Shown here: positions 34,078 to 42,274 of the stretch, one piece after another
Layout: each line of letters begins with the position of its first letter
Numbering within the stretch: the stretch's first letter is position 1
Source: Chersky-840 sp963764205
Lineage (GTDB): Bacteria; Actinomycetota; Acidimicrobiia; Acidimicrobiales; UBA8190
Direction: 5' to 3'
DNA length: 64,000 bases
Assembly (NCBI GenBank): GCA_963764205.1
Contig: CAVXRN010000002.1
Span: 1,674,001-1,738,000 of the forward strand
The notes under the pieces: model-generated
Databases searched by the model: none
Seen by the model: the letters and a program-made list of their open reading frames with translations, nothing else
Told to the model about the DNA's origin: nothing
Position numbers and translations under genes: made by a program

Positions 34078-35088
34078 TTACGACGCCTTGCGGCGCTTGG
34101 CTGGCTTGGTGGCGGCGCCCACCGCCGCCTCGAGCTCCTCGCGGCTCATCTTGGACCGCCCCGGGATGCCGAGCTCGGTGGCGCGGGCCGCCAGCTCGGA
34201 CTTGCTCAGCGCCGAGTGCTCCTCGGTCGAGACCGCCGCCTTGGCGGAGCGCTTGGCGCGGTCCTTGCTGGCGGAGGCGGGGGTGGCGATGTGGGTGCCG
34301 GGCCGGTGTGATCGTGCTGCCTCCACACTGGCCTGCAGCGCCTCCATCAGGTCCACGACCTTGGTGGGCTGTGTCTCGGGCCGCTCGGTGACGATGACCT
34401 TGCCCTGACGTTTCTCCTCGATCAGCCCCTCGACGCGCTTGCGGTACTCGTCTTCGTAGATCGTGGGGTCCCACTGGCTCGCCATCGAGTCGATCAGCAA
34501 CTTGGCGGTGCTCAACTCGCGACCGGAGAAGTCGACCTCGGCGGGAACGCCGGGGATCTCGGTCATGGGATCGCGGATCTCGTCGGCGAAGTACATCGTC
34601 TCGAGGGCCAGTACCGATTGCGTCGGCCGGATGGTCACGAGATGCTCCTTGGTCCGCAGCACGAGAGAGGCGACGGCCACCTTGTTGCTCTGTGCCATCG
34701 CCTCGCGCAACAGGGCGTAGGGGCGGACGGCCTGGTCGCCCAGCGGACCGAGGTAGTACGTCGACTTGTAATAGATCGGGTCGATCGAGTCGAGGTCGAC
34801 GAAGTCGGTGATCTCGATGGTCCGGGAGCGCCCCGGCTCCACCGACTCGAGCTCTTCGGGCGTGACGATCACGTACTCTCCGCCGCCGAGGTCATAGCCC
34901 TTCACGACGTCCGCGTACTCGACCTCGTCGCCGGTGCGCTCGTTGACGCGCTTCTGCCGGATGCGGTCGGGCGTCCCGGCTTGAAACTGATTGAAGTGGA
35001 TCGCCTTGTCGTCGGTGGCGGAGAACAGCCCGACCGGCACGTTGACCAAGCCGAAGCTCAGCGACCCGGTCCAGATCGCCCTGGGCAT
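34078..35088 (-). CDS. ku: Bacterial Ku protein with C-terminal SAP-like domain
   Basis: Binds DNA ends for non-homologous end joining, normally with LigD. The 336-residue protein starts MPRAIWTGSLSFGLVNVPVGLF and has the Ku beta-barrel core (YYKSTYYLGP, ALETMYFADEIRDP, GRELSTAKLLIDSM, WDPTIYEDEYR). Residues 265-325 carry Lys/Ala-rich sequence and then LSKSELAARATELGIPGRSKMSREELEAAVG, a SAP/Rho-N-like DNA-binding motif. No ligD is within the window. AAAGGAG supports ATG 35088. Confidence 0.95.
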   Translation of the reverse strand: MPRAIWTGSLSFGLVNVPVGLFSATDDKAIHFNQFQAGTPDRIRQKRVNERTGDEVEYADVVKGYDLGGGEYVIVTPEELESVEPGRSRTIEITDFVDLDSIDPIYYKSTYYLGPLGDQAVRPYALLREAMAQSNKVAVASLVLRTKEHLVTIRPTQSVLALETMYFADEIRDPMTEIPGVPAEVDFSGRELSTAKLLIDSMASQWDPTIYEDEYRKRVEGLIEEKRQGKVIVTERPETQPTKVVDLMEALQASVEAARSHRPGTHIATPASASKDRAKRSAKAAVSTEEHSALSKSELAARATELGIPGRSKMSREELEAAVGAATKPAKRRKAS

Positions 35089-35237
35089 CTCGGACTCCTT
35101 TCACCGGGAGGGGAACACCCAGTCAAGCACGCCCCACACCCCGCTGACCAGGATAAGTACCCAGGTCCACCATCCCGTTACACCCTGGGAGCACACTGAT
35201 TCGCAGGACCAACGAACGGGCTGACCAGGAGGTTCCG

Positions 35238-35624
35238 GTGTCAGGAGTGCGACTCGAGGTCGTCGAGGACGAGTGTGTCGAGCGGTTCGCCCACGAGGCG
35301 ATGCTCGGGCTCGCTGACCTCGGGCCCGAGGACCTCGCCCACGGCAACCTCACCATCCCGCTCGGGCTGAGCTTGTGGATGCGTCGGGGTCGGATCCGGG
35401 TGGAGACCGCTCGCGACGCCATGCTCGAGCTCCGGGCGGCGCTACTTCGGGCTTCCGGTCTCGACGAGCGCACCGAGCCGGTGCCCCTGCTCGTGGCCGA
35501 CCCGGTCGCCGCCACGATCAGCTTGGCGGTGTACATGGACGGGTTGTTGCAGCGAGCCGCTCGGGCCACGGAGAGGTCGCGTGTCGACATCGCCACCCGT
35601 GCACTCGCGCTCGTGTCGGATTGA
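35238..35624 (+). CDS. Uncharacterised 128-residue protein
   Basis: Not recognised. The product (from GTG 35238 after CAGGAGG) is a helical protein of 128 residues with two halves: a first part of VEDECVERFAHEAMLGLADLGPED and a second helical part with TARDAMLELRAALLRASGLDER and ISLAVYMDGLLQRAARATERSRVDIATRALALV. No Cys, signal peptide or membrane helix. It is divergent from ku, 149 nt away, and followed 45 nt later by the ABC exporter operon. Clean GC3 bias and good RBS favour a real gene. Confidence 0.7.
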   Translation: MSGVRLEVVEDECVERFAHEAMLGLADLGPEDLAHGNLTIPLGLSLWMRRGRIRVETARDAMLELRAALLRASGLDERTEPVPLLVADPVAATISLAVYMDGLLQRAARATERSRVDIATRALALVSD

Positions 35625-35669
35625 CCCCACGGGAGAGCGTGCGCTGACCGACGGGTAGGTTGAGACGTC

Positions 35670-36650
35670 GTGCCCACGCCCGGTGCTGCTGGCGTTCCCG
35701 GACCTGCGCCCGACTCTCCGTCGGTGCCGCTGGTGGTGGCGCGCGGGCTCACCAAACGGTTTGGGGAATTCGTCGCCGTCGACGGCATCGACTTCGAGAT
35801 CGGGCGGGGCGAGTCCTACGGGCTCCTGGGCCCCAACGGCGCCGGCAAGACGTCGACGATGCGCATGATCGCGTGCATGTCCCCGGTGTCGGACGGGACA
35901 CTCCGGGTGCTCGGCCTCGACCCCGCCCACGACGGACAACGGATCCGGAGCCGGATCGGCATCGTGCCCCAGGAGGACACGCTCGACCTCGAGCTGACGG
36001 TCCTCGACAACCTCATGGTCTACGGCCGATACTTCGACCTGCCCCGCCGCGTCATCCGCGAACGCGCCGAGCAGCTGCTCGATTTCACCCAGCTCTCCGA
36101 GCGGGCGCATGACAAGGTGGATCCCCTGTCGGGTGGGATGAAACGCCGGCTCACGATCGCGCGCTCGCTCATTTCCGATCCCGAGATCCTCATCCTCGAC
36201 GAGCCCACCACCGGCCTCGACCCCCAGGCCCGCCATCTCCTGTGGGACCGCCTCTACCGGCTGAAGCAGCAAGGCGTGACGCAGGTCATCACCACGCACT
36301 ACATGGACGAGGCCGAGCAGCTCTGTGACCGCCTCGCGGTCATGGACGGGGGGAGGTTCGCGGCCGAGGGCGCCCCGAGCGATCTCATCGCGCGCTACTC
36401 GACCCGCGAAGTCCTCGAGCTTCGCTTCCGAGACCCCGACACCGACACCACCGCGTTGGCGGCGCGGCTCGGGACCCTGGCACAACGCTTCGAGGCACTC
36501 CCCGACCGGCTTCTCGTGTACACCGACGACGGGGAGGCGTCGTTGAGCGAAGTGCACCGGCTCGGCCTCAGGCCCGACAGCAGCCTGGTGCGGAGGTCCA
36601 CCCTCGAAGACGTGTTCCTCCGCCTCACCGGCCGGTCACTGGTCGACTGA
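35670..36650 (+). CDS. ABC-2 type exporter, ATP-binding subunit
   Basis: Energises the two membrane proteins downstream. Walker A LLGPNGAGKTSTMRM, Q-loop PQEDTLDLELTV, signature LSGGMKRRLTIARSLI, Walker B ILILDEPTTGLD, H-loop VITTHYMDEAEQL. The C-terminal extension of about 80 residues is of the DrrA/NodI type that contacts the permease. Start GTG 35670 is 8 nt after TAGGTT (35656-35661) without a Shine-Dalgarno. The first 20 residues are Pro/Ala-rich and dispensable. Lipid, polysaccharide or drug efflux is possible; the cargo is not predictable. Confidence 0.93.
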   Translation: MPTPGAAGVPGPAPDSPSVPLVVARGLTKRFGEFVAVDGIDFEIGRGESYGLLGPNGAGKTSTMRMIACMSPVSDGTLRVLGLDPAHDGQRIRSRIGIVPQEDTLDLELTVLDNLMVYGRYFDLPRRVIRERAEQLLDFTQLSERAHDKVDPLSGGMKRRLTIARSLISDPEILILDEPTTGLDPQARHLLWDRLYRLKQQGVTQVITTHYMDEAEQLCDRLAVMDGGRFAAEGAPSDLIARYSTREVLELRFRDPDTDTTALAARLGTLAQRFEALPDRLLVYTDDGEASLSEVHRLGLRPDSSLVRRSTLEDVFLRLTGRSLVD

Positions 36651-36664
36651 GTGGGGTCACCGGG

Positions 36665-37483
36665 ATGACCGTGACCATGTCTGCGCACTCGCCCGTCGGT
36701 CCGGGTCGACGGCGCCACCGGACGTCACCCCCCTGGGTGCGCTCGATGCGCTACTGGATGTACCAGTACAAGCGCACCTGGCGGGGGTCGATCACCACGA
36801 GCTTTCTGTACCCCGTGCTGTATCTCACCGCCATGGGGCTGGGCTTCGGGTCGTTGGTCAAGAACCCGGTGGGAGGCGTGCGGTATCTCGACTTCATCGC
36901 GCCCGGCCTGTTGGCGTCCACGGCCATGCAGATCGGCGCGAACGAGTCCATGTACCCCGTCATGGCGGCCATCAAATGGCTGCGTACCTACTTCGCCATG
37001 CTCGCCACCCCGCTCACGGTCGTCGACGTGCTCGTCGGCCATCTGGCCTGGATCGCCCTGCGCCTGCTCATGGTCACGACGATCTACCTGGCGATCATGG
37101 CCGCCTTCGGCACCGTCCACTCGCCGCTCGCCCTCCTCGCCGTTCCTGCCGGGATCCTCACCGGGCTCGCATTCGCGGCGCCGATCGCAGCGTTCGCGGC
37201 GGGCCAGCAGAACGACACCGGCTTCTCCACCATCTATCGCTTCGGACTCATCCCGCTGTTCCTGTTCTCGGGGACCTTCTTCCCCATTGCGCTGCTCCCG
37301 GGTTGGCTGCAGCCCGTCGCCCAGGCCACACCGCTCTACCACGGCGTCGCGCTGTGCCGGAGCCTGGTGCTGGGCCACGTCGACGTGGGGGCGGACGCCG
37401 TCCATCTCGCCTATCTCCTGGCTCTCACCGCCGTCGGGTTCGTGCTCGCCCGACGCTCGTACCGGCGGAGGCTCGTGACGTGA
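36665..37483 (+). CDS. ABC-2 type exporter, permease subunit
   Basis: A 272-residue integral membrane protein with six expected helices, NodJ/DrrB-like. It starts with a charged head and YWMYQYKRTWRGSITTSFLYPVLYLTAMGLGFG, and has the ABC-2 motif region FGLIPLFLFSGTFFPIALLPGWLQPVAQATPLYHGVALCRSLVLG, which is diagnostic. It lies 14 nt after the ATPase gene and its stop overlaps the GTG of the next permease by 3 nt, so the transporter is a heterodimeric permease with an ATPase dimer. Confidence 0.92.
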   Translation: MTVTMSAHSPVGPGRRRHRTSPPWVRSMRYWMYQYKRTWRGSITTSFLYPVLYLTAMGLGFGSLVKNPVGGVRYLDFIAPGLLASTAMQIGANESMYPVMAAIKWLRTYFAMLATPLTVVDVLVGHLAWIALRLLMVTTIYLAIMAAFGTVHSPLALLAVPAGILTGLAFAAPIAAFAAGQQNDTGFSTIYRFGLIPLFLFSGTFFPIALLPGWLQPVAQATPLYHGVALCRSLVLGHVDVGADAVHLAYLLALTAVGFVLARRSYRRRLVT

Positions 37484-38301
37484 CCGACATGTCCATGTCG
37501 CGAGGCGTGTCACTGCGGATCGCGCCGGTGGCGCTGCTGGGCACGCGCCGGTCCCGACGTCTGGTGGAGCGCAACATCCTCGTGTACCGACGCTCCTGGG
37601 TCTTCTTCGTGTCGGGGTTCTTCGAGCCCTTCTTCTACCTGCTGTCCATCGGCGTGGGGTTGAGCAAGCTCGTCCACCCCATCGTCGTAGGAGACCACGT
37701 CATCCCGTACGCGACGTTCGTGGCGCCGGGGTTGCTCGCCTCGTCGGCCATGAACGGCGCCACCCTCGACTCCACGTTCAACGTGTTCTTCAAGCTGAAG
37801 ATCGCCAAGACCTACGACGCCGTGCTGTCGACGCCCCTGGGCCCCGCCGACGTGGCGGTGGGCGAGCTGACGTGGTCACTGATGCGAGCCACGGTCTATT
37901 CGGCCGCCTTCCTGGTGGTGATGGCCGCATTCGGGTACGTGGCCTCACCGTGGGCCATCCTCTGCCTGCCCGGTGCGATGGCCGTCGCCTTCGCCTTCGC
38001 CGGCGCCGGCATGGCGGCGACCACCTACATGCGGAGCTGGCAGGACTTCGACAAGGTCTCGCTGGCGCTCATCCCGCTGTTCCTGTTCTCCGCCACCTTC
38101 TATCCGCTGTCGGTCTACCCGAGTTGGCTCCAGGCCGTGATCCGCTGCACCCCGCTCTACCAGGGGGTGGCGCTGCTCCGGGGGCTCGACCTCGGGATCC
38201 TGTCGTGGTCCCTGGTCGGCCACGTCGTGTACCTGCTCACGGCGGGGGCCATCGGGCTGGTGGTGGCCACCCGGCGCATGGCCACATTGCTCCTCCCCTG
38301 A
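37480..38301 (+). CDS. ABC-2 type exporter, second permease subunit
   Basis: A 273-residue paralogue of the preceding permease. The head RNILVYRRSWVFFVSGFFEPFFYLLSIGVGLSKLV and the ABC-2 signature ALIPLFLFSATFYPLSVYPSWLQAVIRCTPLYQGVALLRGLDLG correspond position by position to those of the first permease. GTG 37480 overlaps the preceding TGA, which supports translational coupling. Duplicate permeases next to one ATPase are usual in this subclass. Ends 31 nt before the operator of the ArsR gene. Confidence 0.92.
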   Translation: MTDMSMSRGVSLRIAPVALLGTRRSRRLVERNILVYRRSWVFFVSGFFEPFFYLLSIGVGLSKLVHPIVVGDHVIPYATFVAPGLLASSAMNGATLDSTFNVFFKLKIAKTYDAVLSTPLGPADVAVGELTWSLMRATVYSAAFLVVMAAFGYVASPWAILCLPGAMAVAFAFAGAGMAATTYMRSWQDFDKVSLALIPLFLFSATFYPLSVYPSWLQAVIRCTPLYQGVALLRGLDLGILSWSLVGHVVYLLTAGAIGLVVATRRMATLLLP

Positions 38302-38332
38302 CCCGACCCGACGCGTCCTCCGCCGCCGCTAT

Positions 38333-38354
38333 TATCCGTGTAGTAGTACGGATA
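38333..38354. promoter_or_regulatory. Candidate ArsR-type operator
   Basis: TATCCGT (38333-38339) and ACGGATA (38348-38354) form a perfect 7-bp inverted repeat with an 8-nt spacer, 14 nt before the arsR-like ATG. The AT-rich stretch stands out and probably covers the promoter, consistent with repression by the metal-free regulator. Confidence 0.65.
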
Positions 38355-38367
38355 TACGGAGAAATGG

Positions 38368-38745
38368 ATGCCCGAGACCTTCGCCCACGACCATCCCATC
38401 GACCTCGACGGGGTCGGGGCGGCCCGGGACGGGCTCATCTCGGTGGACGACGCCGGGCGCCTGGCCGGCCTTCTCGGCCTGATCGCCGACCCGGTCCGCT
38501 CGCGGCTGCTGTTCGCGCTGTCGACGGTGGAGCGGCTCTGTGTCGGCGATCTCGCTCTGGCCCTCGAGGTCACCGACGACGCGGTGTCCTATGCACTGCG
38601 CATGTTGCGCACCGCCGGTCTCGTCACCTTCCGGAAAGAGGGCCGGGTCGTCTACTACTCCCTGGCGACGACGTTCCCCCATCCGCTGCTCGAGCACTGC
38701 TTGCGCCAGCTCCTGCGTGTGGCGGTCCCCGAGGAGCAGCGGTGA
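38368..38745 (+). CDS. ArsR/SmtB-family metal-responsive repressor
   Basis: A 125-residue winged-helix regulator. The DNA-binding part reads ADPVRSRLLFALSTVERLCVGDLALALEVTDDAVSYALRMLRTAGLVTFRKEGRVVYYSL. LCVGDLA is the position of the ELCVCDL alpha-3N metal site, here with only one of the two Cys. A DHPIDLD segment at the N-terminus and HPLLEHCL near the C-terminus supply His, Asp and Cys that could complete a site. The preceding inverted repeat is its likely operator. The GTG of the permease overlaps the stop, so both are repressed together. Confidence 0.9.
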   Translation: MPETFAHDHPIDLDGVGAARDGLISVDDAGRLAGLLGLIADPVRSRLLFALSTVERLCVGDLALALEVTDDAVSYALRMLRTAGLVTFRKEGRVVYYSLATTFPHPLLEHCLRQLLRVAVPEEQR

Positions 38746-39932
38746 GGGCCCTGCACGCGCTCGCTCACGCGTTGCTCGTGTCGGGGTCGATGACATGGCA
38801 GATCCTGTGGGCCCTGATCCTCGGCTTCACCTTGGCGTCGATCATCCAGGCCGTGGTGCGCCGCAGCACCGTGGCGCGCCGACTCGGCGACGACAGTCCC
38901 CGGGCCCTGGCCATCGCCACCGGTTTCGGCGCCGCCTCGTCGTCGTGCTCTTACGCAGCCGTGGCGCTGGCCCGAGCCCTGTTCCGCCGGGGGGCGGGGT
39001 TCACCGCCGCCATGGTGTTCGAGATCGCCTCGACCAACCTCGTCGTCGAGCTCGGCATCATCCTGGCGCTGTTGCTCGGCTGGCAGTTCACCTTGGCCGA
39101 ATTCGTGGGCGGGCCCCTGATGATCGTCTTCTTGGCCCTCGTGTTCCGAGTCTTCGTGCGCGGCCGCATCCTCGAAGCGGCGCGGGCCCAAGCCGACAGG
39201 GGGGTGGCCGGGTCCATGGAGGGTCACGCCGCGATGGACATGAGCATCCAGGCCACCGGCAGCATGTGGCGCCGCCTCCGTTCCCCCGAGGCGATCACGT
39301 CGGTCTCGCACATCTTCGTGATGGAGTGGGCCGCGGTCATCCGTGACATCGTCGTGGGCCTCCTCGTGGCCGGGGCCGTCGCCGCGTGGGTGCCTTCGAC
39401 CTTCTGGCAGCGCTTCTTCTTCGTGGGACACCCGCTGCTGTCCAAGGTGTGGGGGCCGCTGATCGGCCCCGTCGTGAGCATGCTGAGCTTCGTCTGCTCC
39501 ATCGGCAACGTCCCGCTGGCGGCGGTGCTGTGGAACGGGGGGATCAGCTTCGGTGGCGTGGTGGCCTTCATCTTCGCCGACCTCATCATCGTGCCGATCC
39601 TGGTCATCTACCGGAAGTACTACGGGACCCGCATGATGCTGTTCCTGCTCGGAAGCTTCTACGTCACGATGGTCGGCGCCGGGTACGTCGTCGAGTTCGT
39701 CTTCGGCGCTCTGGGTCTGATCCCGACCGAACGTCACGCTCAGGTCGGCGAGATGGGGGTGCAATGGAACTACACCACCGTGTTGAACATCGTCTTCTTG
39801 GTCCTGGCGGGCGCGCTGCTCGTCCGGTTCGGACGGACCGGTGGTTGGTCCATGTTGCACATGATGGGAGGGGCCCCGGCCGACGGAGAGGGCCACGAGC
39901 ACGACCACGTGGCGTCCGCTCCCCCGGGATGA
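38742..39932 (+). CDS. ArsP/DUF318-type permease (metal or metalloid efflux)
   Basis: A 396-residue membrane protein with about eight helices, of the PF03773 permease family. Two Cys motifs sit in the two repeats of the fold: AASSSCSYAAVALARALF and FVCSIGNVPLAAVLWNGG. The end is His-rich (GEGHEHDHV), and AMDMSIQATGSMW is Met-rich, both suited to metal handling. Efflux of a soft metal or metalloid, under control of the ArsR repressor in front, is the likely role. The GTG 38742 start overlaps the repressor stop by two bases. Confidence 0.88.
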   Translation: MRALHALAHALLVSGSMTWQILWALILGFTLASIIQAVVRRSTVARRLGDDSPRALAIATGFGAASSSCSYAAVALARALFRRGAGFTAAMVFEIASTNLVVELGIILALLLGWQFTLAEFVGGPLMIVFLALVFRVFVRGRILEAARAQADRGVAGSMEGHAAMDMSIQATGSMWRRLRSPEAITSVSHIFVMEWAAVIRDIVVGLLVAGAVAAWVPSTFWQRFFFVGHPLLSKVWGPLIGPVVSMLSFVCSIGNVPLAAVLWNGGISFGGVVAFIFADLIIVPILVIYRKYYGTRMMLFLLGSFYVTMVGAGYVVEFVFGALGLIPTERHAQVGEMGVQWNYTTVLNIVFLVLAGALLVRFGRTGGWSMLHMMGGAPADGEGHEHDHVASAPPG

Positions 39933-39984
39933 CCGGCGCCGGCTCATCGGCATCGGAGGCTCGTACCAGGATTAGTGTTCGGCC

Positions 39985-40842
39985 ATGGAACCACCGGACC
40001 AGTTGAGGACCGGCGTCGACGCCGTCCTGAGGCAGCGCGGCTGGCCCCGGACCGGCGCAGCCGAATGGAGCTTTCTGGACAGGAGCGGCTTTCTCGTCGA
40101 CGCGCAGGCCGAGGACGACCCGGCTTCGTTCTTGGCCGAGGAGATCCGGGAGCTGCGTCACGAGGTCGACGCCATGGCGGCCGAGCGAGCGCCGTCGCCC
40201 CTGAGCATGCCCCGCTTGCCCATCGACCTGGCCTCGCGGATCCAAGCCGATCTCGAAGCGTCGGAGCCTGCCGGTGACGACGACCGCCCGGGCCTGTGGG
40301 AACGGGCCCGGGCCGCGGCCATGCTCTTCTACCTCGAACGCACGGGACGGAGCGTGACCGACGGTCGCCGGCCCGGCTCGGGGAGCGCACCCACCGAGGA
40401 GGAGGCGGCCTTCGAGATCGCCCACCCGGTCCGGGTGCTCGGCATCACCACCGTGGGCGAGTGGCAAGCGACGACCAAGGTGACCCTGGCGCTCGACCCG
40501 ACCCTCAGTGCCGCCCAAGTCGCCGCGATGTGGCAGAAGATCCGCGCCGGCGTCTTGCGCCAGGGAGCACGGGGGCGGACGGTGAGCCGCAAGTCCTTGG
40601 CCCTGGCGTTGTTCGTGGCGCATCACCCGGGGCGCACCTGGGCCGATCTGCGGCGGATGTGGAATCAGCTCTACGCACACTGGGCGTTCAAGTCCCCGGA
40701 CCTGCGCGTGTTCCGCAACGCTGCGGTGCGGGCCCGCCGCTACCTCCTCGAGCCCCCCGAGCTCGACGACATGGGGGCGGGAACCTGGCAGTGGGTGCAG
40801 CGCCGCGCCGCGCGCCTGGCCTCGAGCGCCAACAACAACTGA
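39985..40842 (+). CDS. Uncharacterised 285-residue protein
   Basis: Not recognised. It begins MEPPDQLRTGVDAVLRQRGWP, has a coiled stretch around EEIRELRHEVDAMAAERA, a beta-rich centre (VLGITTVGEWQATTKVTLALDPT), and a helical C-terminal part of Arg/Trp-rich sequence: ARGRTVSRKSLALALFVAHHPGRTWADLRRMWNQLY and HWAFKSPDLRVFRNAAVRARRYLL. The Arg-rich end could bind nucleic acid, which is only a guess. The ATG follows TAGTGT (39973-39978) by 6 nt, a leaderless layout. Single gene, not linked to the permease operon. Confidence 0.75.
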   Translation: MEPPDQLRTGVDAVLRQRGWPRTGAAEWSFLDRSGFLVDAQAEDDPASFLAEEIRELRHEVDAMAAERAPSPLSMPRLPIDLASRIQADLEASEPAGDDDRPGLWERARAAAMLFYLERTGRSVTDGRRPGSGSAPTEEEAAFEIAHPVRVLGITTVGEWQATTKVTLALDPTLSAAQVAAMWQKIRAGVLRQGARGRTVSRKSLALALFVAHHPGRTWADLRRMWNQLYAHWAFKSPDLRVFRNAAVRARRYLLEPPELDDMGAGTWQWVQRRAARLASSANNN

Positions 40843-40943
40843 CCGCGGCGGACGCGTCCTCGCACTTCCAGCCCGGGAGCGAGGGCGGGCACCAGCTCCG
40901 CGTCGCCCGGGGAGGACGCCGGGCTCGTCGCTAGTGTGCTCGT

Positions 40944-42164
40944 GTGGACCTCGGGGTGCGAACCATCGACGCGACGCAGATCGACGCCTGGACCCGCTGC
41001 ATGGGAGTCGGGTTCCTCTTCACCGTGGCCGACGGGTACGGCGAGTACTTCCTGGGCGACGTCGACCTCCAGCGCGCGTGGGGCGCCTTCGACGGTGAGC
41101 AGGTGGTGGGGACGTTGCGGTCGTTCGCCACCCCCTTTACCGTCCCCGGGCCCAGCGAGGTGACGGTGGCGGCGCTCACCAACGTCACGGTCTCACCCAC
41201 GCACCGCCGTCGGGGCCTGTTGACCGAGATGATCACGGCTGAGCTCCGCGCCACCGTCGACCGGGAGGAGCCCGTCGGCATCCTCATCGCGTCGGAGTAC
41301 CCCATCTACGGACGCTTCGGCTACGGGCCCGCCATCGAGGCGGCGTCGTACACCGTCGACCTGGCGCCGACCCGTTTTCGCGAGCCGGGCAAGGGCCGCG
41401 TCGAGCTCGTCGACCTCGCCACCCTCCGGGCCCAGGCACCCGCCGTGTACGAGCGGTTCCGGGCCCGCCAGCCCGGCTCGATCGGGCGCGACGCGCGCTG
41501 GTGGGACCGGGTGCTGCACCAGGTGGACGTGCCCGGGGCCAAGCGACACGAGGGCTTTCAAGCGCTGTGCCGCTCGGAGACCGGAATGGCGGAGGGCTAT
41601 GTGCGCTACCGCGCCACCCAGACGACGGACAACATGCGGCCCACGGGCGAGCTCGTCGTCGACGAGCTCGTGGCGGTGACCCCGGCCGCCTACGACCGGC
41701 TGTGGCGCTATTGCTGCGAGGTGGACCTCGTCGCCACGCTCCGAGCCGGCGACCGTCCCGTCGACGAGCCCCTCGGATGGCTGCTCCACGACGCCCGGAC
41801 CCTGCGACAAACGGGCCGGTTCGACTTCGTCTGGGTCCGGATCGTCGACGTCGGCACGGCCCTGTCGGCGCGCCGCTACGCCGTCGACGGTCATCTCGTG
41901 ATCGAGGTGACAGATCCGCTCGGGCTCGCCGGCGGACGCTACGCGCTGGACGGCGGGCCCGATGGTGCGCAGTGCACGCGCAGTGACGAGACGGCAGAGC
42001 TGACCATGCCCGTTGCAACGCTGGGCTCGCTCTACGCGGGAGGCGTCTCGCCCCACACACTGCGCGACGTGGGCAGGATCGACGAGCATCGGGGTGGGGC
42101 CGTCGACCGGGCGGCAAGCATGTTCCAGTCCTCCACCGCCCCGTGGTGCTCGACCTGGTTCTGA
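40944..42164 (+). CDS. Eis-like GNAT N-acetyltransferase
   Basis: A 406-residue protein with the three-domain Eis architecture: an N-terminal GNAT fold (VAALTNVTVSPTHRRRGLLTEMIT, the acetyl-CoA loop), a second GNAT-like half (about residues 170-290), and a C-terminal sterol-carrier-like domain beginning HLVIEVTDPLGLAGGRYALDG. Ends with Phe at the C-terminus, WCSTWF, as is usual for Eis, where the carboxylate is catalytic. GTG 40944 is 6 nt after TAGTGT (40932-40937), no RBS: leaderless. Substrates may be aminoglycosides or protein/peptide amines. Confidence 0.92.
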   Translation: MDLGVRTIDATQIDAWTRCMGVGFLFTVADGYGEYFLGDVDLQRAWGAFDGEQVVGTLRSFATPFTVPGPSEVTVAALTNVTVSPTHRRRGLLTEMITAELRATVDREEPVGILIASEYPIYGRFGYGPAIEAASYTVDLAPTRFREPGKGRVELVDLATLRAQAPAVYERFRARQPGSIGRDARWWDRVLHQVDVPGAKRHEGFQALCRSETGMAEGYVRYRATQTTDNMRPTGELVVDELVAVTPAAYDRLWRYCCEVDLVATLRAGDRPVDEPLGWLLHDARTLRQTGRFDFVWVRIVDVGTALSARRYAVDGHLVIEVTDPLGLAGGRYALDGGPDGAQCTRSDETAELTMPVATLGSLYAGGVSPHTLRDVGRIDEHRGGAVDRAASMFQSSTAPWCSTWF

Positions 42165-42240
42165 GGTCCGCGCCCTCGCCGCTGCTCGGGGGCGCCCGAT
42201 CGTGAACATCTCGGCCCTCTCGCTCGTATCCGGCGCGATG

Positions 42241-42256
42241 CGGTCCGTGCGGACCG
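42241..42256. promoter_or_regulatory. Small inverted repeat ahead of the secreted beta-propeller gene
   Basis: CGGTCC, four bases, GGACCG: a perfect 6-bp stem or regulator half-site pair, 4 nt upstream of the GGAGGT ribosome-binding site. Either a short hairpin in the leader or an operator; low certainty. Confidence 0.35.
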
Positions 42257-42274
42257 ATCTGGAGGTGCCCAACG

